The notes under the pieces were generated by a model. The model did no database searches and had not been told where the DNA came from. It saw only the letters and a program-made list of their open reading frames with translations. Shown here one piece after another: positions 26,530 through 34,683 of a stretch of DNA of 64,000 nt; the stretch's first letter is position 1, and the number at the start of each line of letters is the position of its first letter. The translations under genes and the position numbers were made by a program. The stretch comes from Candidatus Poribacteria bacterium (GTDB taxonomy: Bacteria; Poribacteria; WGA-4E; WGA-3G): contig OY282374.1 in assembly GCA_958295815.1 (NCBI GenBank), forward strand, positions 1,136,856-1,200,855, written 5' to 3'.

Positions 26530-27558
26530 ATGAAAGAAGTTAAAGTAGGTATTGTTGGGTGTGGTGGTATTGCCGGTGGCAAACACCTCCCAGGTCATCA
26601 GAAGGTCAAAGGTGTTTCAATTATCGCCGCATGCGATATTGACGAATCGAGAGCAAAAGCGTTCGCGAAAGAGCACGACATTCCACATGTTTTCAGCGAT
26701 TATGAAGAATTAGCGGCGATGGATGAGTTGGATGCAGTGAGTGTCTGTACGCCAAATAACTTCCATGCTGGTCCTACTATCGCTGCATTGAACGCAGGGA
26801 AACACGTTATCTGTGAAAAACCGATTGCCGCCAATGCAATAGACGGACAGGCGATGGTGGATGCACAAAAAGCCAGTGGCAAAGTGCTGCAGATCGGGTT
26901 ACAATCTCGGTTTCGCTCCGGGGCACGTACGTTGCGTAAACTCTACGATGACGGATTTTTTGGCGACATCTATTATGCTCGTGCAATGTCGGTCCGACGG
27001 CGCGGGGTCCCTGCCTCGCCATCGTTTCTCAGTAAAGCCATCGCCGGTGGTGGACCGCTGATTGACATCGGTGTGCATATCCTTGATGTGTTGCTTTGGA
27101 TGATCGGTTGCCCGAAACCTATTGAGGCGTTTGGGGTGACAGCAACGAAGTTTGGGCATAAAGAAAATGTCATCAATCCGTGGGGTAAATGGGATCCTGA
27201 AGATTTTGAAGTTGAAGACTTCGCGATGGGTACAATCCGTTTTGAAGGCGGTTTGACGGTGACGTTGGAAACCGCATGGGCATCTCATATCGAAAATATC
27301 GGTGGGACCTTCTTCATGGGTGATTTAGCTGGTGCGACTTATGAACCGCTTCAGATTTACCGCGATAAGAAGGATGAGATGGTGAATTATAAACCGAAAC
27401 TTCTCACGGGTTTACTGAGTGAGTTTGAATCGTTCCACAAGGCTGTTCGTGAAGGGTTGCCGTCCCCAGTGCCAGCAGAAGAGGTGCTGAACGTGGCTAA
27501 AATTTTCGATGCACTCTACGAATCTGCTCGGATAGGACGTTCCGTACCTATTTCATAA
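26530..27558 (+). CDS. Gfo/Idh/MocA family oxidoreductase
   Basis: A 342-residue NAD(P)-dependent sugar or inositol dehydrogenase-like protein. It begins with the Rossmann motif VGIVGCGGIAGGKHLPG and has the HVICEKPIA segment with the conserved EKP lysine. The catalytic-domain block GGGPLIDIGVHILDVLLW contains the D-x-x-x-H pair. The ATG at 26530 was chosen because the Rossmann strand starts four residues later and GAGAGGA precedes it. It follows PhyH paralogue 2 by 20 bp. The substrate is not evident. Confidence 0.88.
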   Translation: MKEVKVGIVGCGGIAGGKHLPGHQKVKGVSIIAACDIDESRAKAFAKEHDIPHVFSDYEELAAMDELDAVSVCTPNNFHAGPTIAALNAGKHVICEKPIAANAIDGQAMVDAQKASGKVLQIGLQSRFRSGARTLRKLYDDGFFGDIYYARAMSVRRRGVPASPSFLSKAIAGGGPLIDIGVHILDVLLWMIGCPKPIEAFGVTATKFGHKENVINPWGKWDPEDFEVEDFAMGTIRFEGGLTVTLETAWASHIENIGGTFFMGDLAGATYEPLQIYRDKKDEMVNYKPKLLTGLLSEFESFHKAVREGLPSPVPAEEVLNVAKIFDALYESARIGRSVPIS

Positions 27559-27583
27559 AGTAAATCTATTCAACTCAGTTCTT

Positions 27584-27610
27584 GTAGGCACGTTTCCACA
27601 ACGTGCCTAC
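27584..27610. repeat. TTGTAGGC hairpin, copy 1
   Basis: GTAGGCACGT (27584-27593) and ACGTGCCTAC (27601-27610) are perfect 10-bp arms with loop TTCCACA. It sits between convergent genes and includes the queF stop codon, so it may act as a two-way terminator, although no T run follows. It is related to copies near 30.5, 32.6 and 45.2 kb. Confidence 0.6.
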
Positions 27611-28011
27611 TGTTGTGTCGGCTTCTCATAACTTGCCCGCACAACCGTTTTAATACCACCACGAATATTAAAATCTCCGACAACCTCTACCTTCCGCGGA
27701 CGGCACGCTTCGACAAAATCCTCAAGCACCTTATTTACCACATGTTCGTGAAAAATACCGACATCTCGATAGAAAAGGAAATATTCCTTCAACGATTTCA
27801 GTTCGACGCAGTCCTGATCCGGCACGTAAGTGATACAAATTGTCGCGAAATCCGGCAACCCCGTTTTAGGACATACGGCGGTAAACTCTAAGTTGGTAAT
27901 TTCAATTGTGTAATCTTGGTGGCTATACTGGTTTTCCCAGGTCTCGATTGCTGGGGTTTTCAGTTCGCGGATGTGGGTTTGTAAATCATCATAGCCGGTT
28001 GACTGGCTCAT
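27607..28011 (-). CDS. queF: NADPH-dependent 7-cyano-7-deazaguanine reductase QueF
   Basis: QueF reduces preQ0 to preQ1 in queuosine synthesis. The 134-residue size is that of the short single-domain form. The catalytic Cys47 and Asp54 appear in AVCPKTGLPDFATI. The substrate-binding Glu69 and His87-Glu88 are in ELKSLKEYFLFYRDVGIFHE. It lies 36 bp downstream of prmC on the same strand. With queG at 1.6 kb the window shows that the organism modifies tRNA with queuosine by the de novo route. Confidence 0.92.
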   Translation of the reverse strand: MSQSTGYDDLQTHIRELKTPAIETWENQYSHQDYTIEITNLEFTAVCPKTGLPDFATICITYVPDQDCVELKSLKEYFLFYRDVGIFHEHVVNKVLEDFVEACRPRKVEVVGDFNIRGGIKTVVRASYEKPTQQ

Positions 28012-28047
28012 TTTTTAAATCTCCACTCTTAACTACATATACTGGGG

Positions 28048-28944
28048 CTACGCAGGACTATGCTCCGATGACACGCTGGCAAGGACAAGGCGATCTTTTT
28101 CCGCATAATCTTTGAGCAGTTCGCACGCGCAATAGGCAGGTTCAGCATTGATGAGATCACTAACAGGATCAGATTGCGTATCCCCGATCTCAAAGAGAAG
28201 TTTTCCATTCGGGGCAAGGTATTGTGGTGCTTCTGCAATTAGTCGGCGAATCACAGCAAGACCATCATCGCCTGCAAATAGGGCAATCTCAGGTTCATAG
28301 TCGCGGACATCCGGACTCAAACTATCTCGTTCTACATTCTTGACGTAGGGCGGATTACAAACTATCCAATCAAATTGCGTCTGTTCAGGATTGTCTATCT
28401 GCTTTATCGGTTCAAACAGGTCGCCTGACATAAATGTAATCTGTGCTGTACATGCGTGTGTTTCGGCGTTTTTTTCTGCAACTGCAAGGGCTGGTTCAGA
28501 CATATCGGTCGCAACAATATTCCACTCTGGTTGGTGGACTGCGAGGCTGGTAGCGATAACACCACTCCCTGTACCGAGTTCGAGCAGCCGTTGTGGGGTA
28601 TCCATTTTGGTGGCAAGAACCGTTTCAACGAGTTGTTCCGTCTCCGGTCTCGGAATCAGCACTCGTTCATCAACGTAGAAGTCTAAAGATAGGAACTCTT
28701 TACGGTTTGTTAGGTAGCTGACCGGAGTGTGCTCAATACGTTTTTTGATGAGTTCCCGAAACGGCATGAGGTGTTTTTGGAAGACTGGCATTTCGAAGTG
28801 GAGGTAGAGTTGCAGGCGACTCTTGTTTAGTAGATGTCCAAGCAGGACCTCGGCATCTAACCTCGGATTTGAGATACCGTGCTGTTCAAAATATCCAGAT
28901 GTCCAGTCGAGTAAATCCACGACACGCCATATCTTATTAGGCAT
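28048..28944 (-). CDS. prmC: Peptide chain release factor N5-glutamine methyltransferase PrmC
   Basis: It methylates the GGQ glutamine of release factors with S-adenosylmethionine. The 298-residue protein has a helical N-terminal domain (PRLDAEVLLGHLL), the AdoMet loop LLELGTGSGVIA and the substrate-binding NPPYV that holds the glutamine. It follows prfA, its substrate gene, by 26 bp on the same strand, which is the classic pairing. Confidence 0.93.
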   Translation of the reverse strand: MPNKIWRVVDLLDWTSGYFEQHGISNPRLDAEVLLGHLLNKSRLQLYLHFEMPVFQKHLMPFRELIKKRIEHTPVSYLTNRKEFLSLDFYVDERVLIPRPETEQLVETVLATKMDTPQRLLELGTGSGVIATSLAVHQPEWNIVATDMSEPALAVAEKNAETHACTAQITFMSGDLFEPIKQIDNPEQTQFDWIVCNPPYVKNVERDSLSPDVRDYEPEIALFAGDDGLAVIRRLIAEAPQYLAPNGKLLFEIGDTQSDPVSDLINAEPAYCACELLKDYAEKDRLVLASVSSEHSPA

Positions 28945-28970
28945 GGTTTAAGGTCCTTAGTCGGCGTGTA

Positions 28971-30038
28971 TTAGGTTTGTTTCAACTTTTCTGCTTGATC
29001 AGCGGTTGTCAGTTGATCGATAAATGCCTGTATATCCCCATCTAAGATGGAATCTAATTGGTAGGAACTGAATTGGATCCGGTGATCCGTGACACGGGAT
29101 TGCGGGAAATTGTAAGTGCGAATCTTCTCACTCCTATCACCGCTGCCAACCATTGAGCGACGCGTCTCTGCACGTTCGCTATTAAGTTCAGACTGTTTTT
29201 GCTCTTGAAGGCGGGCACGGAGAATCTTCATCGCTTTGGAGCGATTCTTGTGTTGAGATTTTTCGTCTTGACACGTTACAACTAACCCCGTTGGGATGTG
29301 TGTAATCCGGATAGCAGAGTCGGTTGTGTTAACGCTTTGCCCACCGGGACCCGAGGAACGGTAGGTATCAATTCGCAATTCGGTCGCTTCATCAATCGCC
29401 AAATCGAGTTCTTCTGCTTCAGGGAGGACCGCTACTGTTGCAGCAGAGGTGTGGATACGACCACTCGCTTCCGTTGCTGGGATGCGTTGTACACGATGGA
29501 TGCCCCCCTCGAATTTCAGTTGACTGTACACACGCCCGCCGTCAATCGAGAAGATAATCTCTTTGACCCCTTTTAACCCTGTCGCATTTGAGTTGAGAAT
29601 TTCGAGTTTCCAATTTTGCCGCTCCGCATATCGGGTATACATCCGAAATAACTCAGCAGCAAAGAGGCTGGCCTCTTCTCCACCGGTGCCTGCTCGAATC
29701 TCGATGATAACGTTCTTTTCATCGTTCGGGTCTTTTGGAATCAGGAGCAGCTTCAGCTCCTCTGTGAGTTCTTCCTTTTGGACAGTGAGGCTTTCCACTT
29801 CTTCTTGGGCTAACCCAACAATTTCTGCATCCGTTTCCGATTCTAACATGTGGAGCGTCTCTTCGAGTGCCGATTCTAACTGCTGGTACTCCTGGTATGT
29901 AGACACAATCGGGGAGAGTTCCGCGTGTGTTTTGGATAACTCTATTAACCGTTGTTGATTTGAAATCTGCGCTGGATCTCCGAGTGCTTTTTCAACTTCG
30001 GCATATTTGGTTTCGATATCCTTGAGTTTTTCAAACAT
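28971..30038 (-). CDS. prfA: Peptide chain release factor 1
   Basis: It recognises UAA and UAG stop codons on the ribosome. It is 355 residues, normal for RF1, with no frameshift. The catalytic GPGGQSVNTTDSAIRITHIP contains the GGQ loop. The codon-recognition domain holds RIPATEASGRIHTSAATVAV, in which the PxT-type tripeptide is PAT. It is followed by prmC. No RF2 gene lies in the window, so the reading of UGA elsewhere, relevant to the DUF5069 gene, cannot be judged from here. Confidence 0.95.
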   Translation of the reverse strand: MFEKLKDIETKYAEVEKALGDPAQISNQQRLIELSKTHAELSPIVSTYQEYQQLESALEETLHMLESETDAEIVGLAQEEVESLTVQKEELTEELKLLLIPKDPNDEKNVIIEIRAGTGGEEASLFAAELFRMYTRYAERQNWKLEILNSNATGLKGVKEIIFSIDGGRVYSQLKFEGGIHRVQRIPATEASGRIHTSAATVAVLPEAEELDLAIDEATELRIDTYRSSGPGGQSVNTTDSAIRITHIPTGLVVTCQDEKSQHKNRSKAMKILRARLQEQKQSELNSERAETRRSMVGSGDRSEKIRTYNFPQSRVTDHRIQFSSYQLDSILDGDIQAFIDQLTTADQAEKLKQT

Positions 30039-30110
30039 TTTTTGACACCACTACAGGCTAACGCCTGATATTAGATTTGAAAGTAAAAACTTGTTTATCT
30101 CTAACTTTAT

Positions 30111-30146
30111 AAAAGCCGACCCGTGTCTGCTGTTATAAGACACGGG
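30111..30146 (-). terminator. Rho-independent terminator after rpmE
   Basis: On the minus strand the arms CCCGTGTCT and AGACACGGG pair perfectly around a 9-nt loop, followed after GTCGGC by TTTTAT. It lies 24 bp beyond the rpmE stop and before prfA, so it separates the two. Confidence 0.55.
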
Positions 30147-30169
30147 GCATGCGCTATTGGGTAATGTTT

Positions 30170-30391
30170 CTACTCATCGTCTTCGCTGGCGCTGAGTCCG
30201 TAGCGTCGGCGGAAACTTTCAACGCGTCCAGCAGTGTCAATAAAGCGGGCTTGCTGCCCGGTGTAGAATGGATGGCATTTTCCACAAATATCGACTCGCA
30301 TTGCCGGTTGGATTGCGAGCGTGTTGTGGGTCGCGCCGCAGACGCATGTGATCACACATTCTACCATTTCGGGGTGTATTTCAGATTTCAT
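30170..30391 (-). CDS. rpmE: 50S ribosomal protein L31
   Basis: A ribosomal large-subunit protein of 73 residues. It begins MKSEIHPEMVECVITCVCG and has the four zinc-binding cysteines of the C+ form (Cys16, 18, 36, 39; CGKCHPFYTG). AAGGAAGG precedes the ATG. Its position between rho and prfA is common in bacteria. Confidence 0.95.
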   Translation of the reverse strand: MKSEIHPEMVECVITCVCGATHNTLAIQPAMRVDICGKCHPFYTGQQARFIDTAGRVESFRRRYGLSASEDDE

Positions 30392-30450
30392 GATGTCCTT
30401 CCTTAATTTTGAAATACCGAATCGCTAATTTGCTATCCGGTTAGAAACTT

Positions 30451-30478
30451 CTTATATCCTTGTAGGCGTGCCTTTCAA
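30451..30478 (-). promoter_or_regulatory. Possible promoter of rpmE
   Basis: On the minus strand TTGAAA (30473-30478), 16-bp spacer, TATAAG (30451-30456). Ten of 12 bases match consensus. The -35 lies within a TTGTAGGC hairpin repeat, so the promoter and repeat overlap. Confidence 0.4.
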
Positions 30479-30485
30479 GGCACGC
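30466..30485. repeat. TTGTAGGC hairpin, copy 2
   Basis: GCGTGCCTT (30466-30474) and AAGGCACGC (30477-30485) are perfect arms, preceded by CCTTGTAG. It lies between the rho stop and rpmE. Confidence 0.55.
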
Positions 30486-30515
30486 GTCGGCAAGCAGTGT
30501 AGAGAAGAGACACGC

Positions 30516-31844
30516 TTACCGTTTGGCACGAGCGTTGTTTCTCGCAGGAGCACTGCCGTAACCTGTATTATCAACCATTCCTTCAAGGAACCCTTCATTC
30601 GTGGTAGTTTTACCAAATTGTCCAACGAGCATTTCCAATGATTCCGCGCTATCCATCTGACTTGTGAATTTCCGCAGCACCCAGACCTTATTAAGCACAT
30701 CCGGGGCTAACAAGAGTTCTTCACGGCGCGTCTTTGACTTTTCAAGATTAATCGATGGGAAAATCCTGCGGTCCAACAGGGAACGTTCCAAGTGGATTTC
30801 CATGTTCGCGGTCCCTTTAAACTCCTCATAAATTGCTTCGTCGCCGCGGCTTTCGGTACCTATGAGGACAGATGCTATAATCGTAAGACTACCGCCTTCT
30901 TCAAATTTCCGTGCAGCACCGCAGAACTGACGTGGTTTCACAAGAGCCATCGCATCTAAGCCGCCGGTCAATGTTTTACCACTATGTGGTGCGGTTAAAT
31001 TGTAGGCTCGCGCGAGTCGGGTCAGACTGTCTAATAGGATAATGACATCTTTTCCGTACTCAGCCCACCGTTTCGCTTTTTCAACCGCCATTTCGGCAAC
31101 TTGGATGTGTCGTTCGGGATACTCATCGAAAGTTGAACTAATGACTTCTCCTTTGACAGAACGTGCCACGTCAGTGACCTCTTCTGGACGTTCGTCAATC
31201 AGGAGGAAAATGAGGGAAACTTCAGGATGATTCGATTCAATGCCAGCGGCGATGTTCTTCAGCAATGTCGTTTTGCCGCTGTAAGGCGGCGCGACAATCA
31301 ATCCACGCTGTCCCTTACCAACAGGTGCCATCAAGTCCACCATACGGGTCGCGAATTCCGACGCGTTGTGTTCCAGTTTCAATTGTTGGTGTGGATAGAT
31401 AGGGGTGAGATTATCGAAAAGGATTTTCTGTTTCACGGCTTCTGGTTTCTCTCCGTTGACCTTCTCGATCTGTAGCATTGCAAAGTAGCGTTCTGCTTTG
31501 TTCTCCGTCTTTTTCGGTGGACGAATCACGCCTTCAACGACGTGACCCTTCTGCAGATCAAATCTTCTGATTTGCGATGAAGATACGTAGATATCTTCGT
31601 TGCTCTGCAGATAGTTGAAGCGCGGTGAGCGGAGAAAACCGTAGCGTTGATCCCGGTCATCTAAAATTTCCAGAACACCGCCACCGTAAAATTGGGTTTC
31701 CCCGTCAGATTTAGCCTCTATAATTTCGTTAATCAATTCCTCTTTCCGAGACCCGGTGTATTCGTCCATCCCGAGTGCCAGTGCGAAGTCTTTGAGTTCC
31801 GAGAACTCCATCTCTTGGAGCTTGCGAATGTCCAAGCTCTCCAT
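30516..31844 (-). CDS. rho: Transcription termination factor Rho
   Basis: A hexameric RNA helicase that ends transcription. The 442-residue protein has the N-terminal Rho domain (MEFSELKDFALALGMDEY) and an OB-fold RNA-binding domain with YGFLRSPRFNYL (about 68-79). Walker A APPYSGKTTLL (185-195) and the Q-loop/R-loop region ERPEEVTDVARSVKGEV follow. GAGGAG lies before the ATG. Upstream there is no gene for almost 800 bp and the best promoter is about 690 bp away, which may mean a long regulatory leader. Confidence 0.95.
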   Translation of the reverse strand: MESLDIRKLQEMEFSELKDFALALGMDEYTGSRKEELINEIIEAKSDGETQFYGGGVLEILDDRDQRYGFLRSPRFNYLQSNEDIYVSSSQIRRFDLQKGHVVEGVIRPPKKTENKAERYFAMLQIEKVNGEKPEAVKQKILFDNLTPIYPHQQLKLEHNASEFATRMVDLMAPVGKGQRGLIVAPPYSGKTTLLKNIAAGIESNHPEVSLIFLLIDERPEEVTDVARSVKGEVISSTFDEYPERHIQVAEMAVEKAKRWAEYGKDVIILLDSLTRLARAYNLTAPHSGKTLTGGLDAMALVKPRQFCGAARKFEEGGSLTIIASVLIGTESRGDEAIYEEFKGTANMEIHLERSLLDRRIFPSINLEKSKTRREELLLAPDVLNKVWVLRKFTSQMDSAESLEMLVGQFGKTTTNEGFLEGMVDNTGYGSAPARNNARAKR

Positions 31845-32532
31845 AATTTCTAATACTCCTCATTGTGCCCGGTTCCAAAGTAATCATTCCACTGTGGTGT
31901 TCGTCTGACAACCTAGCGTATTCTTTATTCCCACTCACATAGCGGTAGTCGCAAAATGTAATTGCAATTAAAAAGCTATTGCGGAAGTGGGATATCAAGA
32001 AGAGGTTAAAAATGGAATCAGGGCGGATTCTATAGAATAATTTACTGAAATTGGTTTCTATCGCTTTCGGGACGCGGCTGAAACCGCATCTACCGAGTTT
32101 CCCTACACTGTCTGTTAGTAAAGCAGTGTAGGACTGACGCACGAAGACCGGGGTTTCCTACAAAACAGGTAAGCCGGTATGACACCCCAACTTAATGCAT
32201 GAGAAATTGCCGTTGAGATGCCCAACAGAGCAAAATGCAGAATATACGGGGTATCGATGGAGTAGGTGCAGTGTTGCCCGCGGAAATGTTGCTTGTATGG
32301 ATGCTTCGCGGTGTGTGCGAAAAAGGTAGTTTCTACCTAAGGATACCACTGCTGGATTTTTCATAATCGGGAAACAGATTGAAGCTTGATGTCGCCCACA
32401 ATGTGTTACAACCAATATCGTTTTTCCTCAAACCACGCTTTCTCAGCAGCTTAAACTGTTTTATGAGGTAAAATCTGCGAATTGAAGTTTTTAAGCGTGC
32501 TCGCGCTAGGAAGTTAAGAACCTTACTTGTTA
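31845..32532 (-). other. Putative long 5' leader of rho
   Basis: No convincing gene lies between rho and the next gene at 32633. A strong minus-strand promoter at 32533-32561 would start a transcript that runs about 680 nt before the rho ATG. On the way it has a 9-bp perfect hairpin and a GCGG/CCGC hairpin, listed separately. An 85-codon minus-strand open frame (32158-32415) contains an internal ATG but no recognisable protein. Rho is autoregulated through its leader in other bacteria, so this may be a control region or carry a small RNA. I found no tRNA, tmRNA, RNase P or SRP RNA signatures in it. Confidence 0.45.
32074..32132 (-). repeat. Two adjacent hairpins in the rho leader
   Basis: CCTACACTG (32102-32110) and CAGTGTAGG (32124-32132) are perfect 9-bp arms with a 13-nt loop. 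Next to them lies GCGGCTGAAACCGC (32074-32087), whose rightward continuation ATCTACC resembles interspersed REP-like sequences. On the rho transcript these form consecutive stem-loops about 230-290 nt before the ATG. Confidence 0.45.
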
Positions 32533-32561
32533 ATTATACCGAATTGATCTAAAAAGGTCAA
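32533..32561 (-). promoter_or_regulatory. Strong promoter reading toward rho
   Basis: On the minus strand TTGACC (32556-32561), 17-bp spacer, TATAAT (32533-32538). Eleven of 12 bases match consensus. The next gene in its direction is rho. Confidence 0.6.
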
Positions 32562-32601
32562 GTTTTTTTCAAAAAAAGTCATTATTTCGGAATTATGATG
32601 G

Positions 32602-32636
32602 ATAGGCGCGGTTGAAAAACCGCGCACGTAGCCTAT
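32602..32636. repeat. TTGTAGGC-family hairpin, copy 3
   Basis: GCGCGGTT (32606-32613) and AACCGCGC (32618-32625) are perfect arms. The outer bases ATAGGC and GCCTAT can close the helix. It overlaps the 3' end of the TPR lipoprotein gene and could help end its transcript. Confidence 0.5.
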
Positions 32637-34618
32637 TCTTCGTCCTCGCCTTTCAGCTTTTTAAGAAGCCGTCGGACGTTCTGATTGTACTGATTATTTG
32701 TCAGATAACCCTCCCAGAGGGCAATCGCATCGTCGTTGTAACCTTGTGAAACATAATATTCGCCAAGGGCTATCAACGCAGTATCGGAGAGCGGGTTCTT
32801 CTCAATTGAGGTTTTGAATTCAGCGACGGCGGTTTCTTTGTCGCCATTGAGAAGCGCCAATTCACCTCTACCGTAAGGAATCAAGGCGTGTTCGGGATAT
32901 TCCGTTGCCAACTCATTTATCATCTTCTGAGCGTCTTCTGCCTTATTCAGATGATGGCTTGCACGTGCAGCAAGAATCGTTGCGTAGATAACCTGATTGC
33001 GAAGTTCGCGTTTTTCCGCATCGTTTTCTGACTTATTAAGCATCCGTTTCGCTGTGCGAGCGGCAGCTCTGTACCTCGCACGGGCTTGGACGTAATTCTC
33101 ATACTTGTAGGTCAGGTCGCCAAGGGTTTTCAAACCGATATAAGAATCGCCTTTTTGATCGACAAGATCCTGGAATACTCCAGCAGCTTTCCGATCCTTT
33201 AGCCGGTAGTGGAGCACTTCAGCGAGACTTTGTAACGCATCAAGGTTTTGCGTATTCGCGGCGACGGCACGTTCGAGAGCCTCACGTTCCTTTTCAGGCT
33301 CATCTAATTTTTTGTGTACCAGTGCCATTAACCAATAAATCTCGGAGTCTTTGCCCCGTGCCATTCCAACAACTGAATTGTAAGTTTCCAGAGCTTGCTC
33401 GTAGGATTCGGAGGTATAATGATTCCGCCCAGTGTCAATAACTGCTTCGATGATGCTACCATCTCGGCGTGCTGCTTGTTTCAGGACTTCTTTCGCGCGT
33501 TGGTGCATCCCAACTTTTCGGTAGCAAATTGAGAGACGGAGATAAGCGTACGGGTCGATTTTCGCTTTTGCAGCTTCCGCACGAGCAATCGCATCGAAGT
33601 ATAACGCACCCGCATCACGGTAGTTCTCATCACCGTAGAAGAAGCTTGCAATCATAAGTTCTGCGTCGTAGTAGTTTCCCTGCTCATCGCCAGCGATACC
33701 ACCTTGCCCACCGAAATTCCGCATGACTTCTGATGCAGTGACGCCGAATCCGGAATCTGCAACTTGAAGACCTACGTTGCCCATTGCTCGACTTCTCTCA
33801 ACGCCGCCACGCGGTCGGTCTCGTTCACGTGTCGCTTCTTGTTGTGCCAAGGCTCTGCCGTACTGGGTCGCCAATGGATCGTCCGGCTCTGGAATACTGG
33901 CGTTGAGTGCCGTCAGTTCCTCTTTTGCTTTTTCAATTTCTTTTTCAGTGCCTTCGATCTTTCCGTACCTTTTAACGAGGGACTGATAAGTGCGTTTCGC
34001 TTCTTCCTCGTTTTTAAGGTTCTCTTTCTGGATTTGCCCTTTACGAGCGATCGCTATCGCGGCACGTTCGCTTCTCGGATTACGGTTCGCGAAGTTGTCG
34101 TAAATTTCGACTGCCTGTTCAAAGTTATTCGCATCCTCGTAGGTTTTTGCTAACATCAATTGTGCATTGTGGCTCAATTCCAGATTCGGAAATTTGTTAA
34201 CAATCGCGTCAAATTGCGTTTGGGCTGTGTTATAATTCTTTTCTCGATAATAGTGCATGCCGAGGTCATAGTATGCTTCGGCTGCTTCATCGCTTTCCGG
34301 TGCCGCTGCGATAACTGCTTCATAGGCTTTGATGCCTTCCGCCGGTTGATTCAAGTGTTCAACCAACAGTTTACCTATGGCAAGTTGTGCTTTAATAGCT
34401 ACTGGTGTGCCGGGTTCGGTATCCACAATACTTTGATAAGCTGCAAGCGCGCCCGGGTAATCTTTCTCAGCAGCGAGGTTTTCTGCGGCGCGCAGTCCGC
34501 CACCGGATACGCAGCCGATTTGCACCCCTGCCATCAAAATAATAGCAATGAGCACACAATACTTCTTACTTTTAATTGCAAGTTTTTGGAAGTTTGCGAG
34601 TTGCGCCAAGAATTTCAC
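32633..34618 (-). CDS. TPR-rich lipoprotein
   Basis: A 661-residue protein made almost entirely of tetratricopeptide repeats (AEAYYDLGMHYYREKNYNTA, ALIALGEYYVSQGYNDDAI). The N-terminus has a lipoprotein signal ending VQIGC, with the lipid Cys at 36. It should sit on the periplasmic side of a membrane as a protein-interaction scaffold, similar in layout to outer-membrane assembly or polysaccharide-export TPR lipoproteins. I chose the GTG at 34618 because AAGGAG lies eight bases before it; an upstream ATG at 34708 overlaps the preceding gene. It follows the Gfo/Idh gene by 65 bp. A low-complexity Arg/Gly-rich linker occurs near residue 280. Confidence 0.8.
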   Translation of the reverse strand: MKFLAQLANFQKLAIKSKKYCVLIAIILMAGVQIGCVSGGGLRAAENLAAEKDYPGALAAYQSIVDTEPGTPVAIKAQLAIGKLLVEHLNQPAEGIKAYEAVIAAAPESDEAAEAYYDLGMHYYREKNYNTAQTQFDAIVNKFPNLELSHNAQLMLAKTYEDANNFEQAVEIYDNFANRNPRSERAAIAIARKGQIQKENLKNEEEAKRTYQSLVKRYGKIEGTEKEIEKAKEELTALNASIPEPDDPLATQYGRALAQQEATRERDRPRGGVERSRAMGNVGLQVADSGFGVTASEVMRNFGGQGGIAGDEQGNYYDAELMIASFFYGDENYRDAGALYFDAIARAEAAKAKIDPYAYLRLSICYRKVGMHQRAKEVLKQAARRDGSIIEAVIDTGRNHYTSESYEQALETYNSVVGMARGKDSEIYWLMALVHKKLDEPEKEREALERAVAANTQNLDALQSLAEVLHYRLKDRKAAGVFQDLVDQKGDSYIGLKTLGDLTYKYENYVQARARYRAAARTAKRMLNKSENDAEKRELRNQVIYATILAARASHHLNKAEDAQKMINELATEYPEHALIPYGRGELALLNGDKETAVAEFKTSIEKNPLSDTALIALGEYYVSQGYNDDAIALWEGYLTNNQYNQNVRRLLKKLKGEDEE

Positions 34619-34683
34619 GATTTTTCTCCTTTTTTCGTATGCGCTTAATGTGAGGGCACCAATATGAATTGGCATCCGTTGCT

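Noticed and set aside
32158..32415. 85-codon minus-strand frame in the rho leader as a gene
   Set aside because: No ribosome site, odd composition and no recognisable domain; kept only as part of the leader description.
31845..32532. tmRNA, RNase P RNA or SRP RNA in the gene-free stretch before rho
   Set aside because: None of the conserved motifs of these RNAs was found on either strand.
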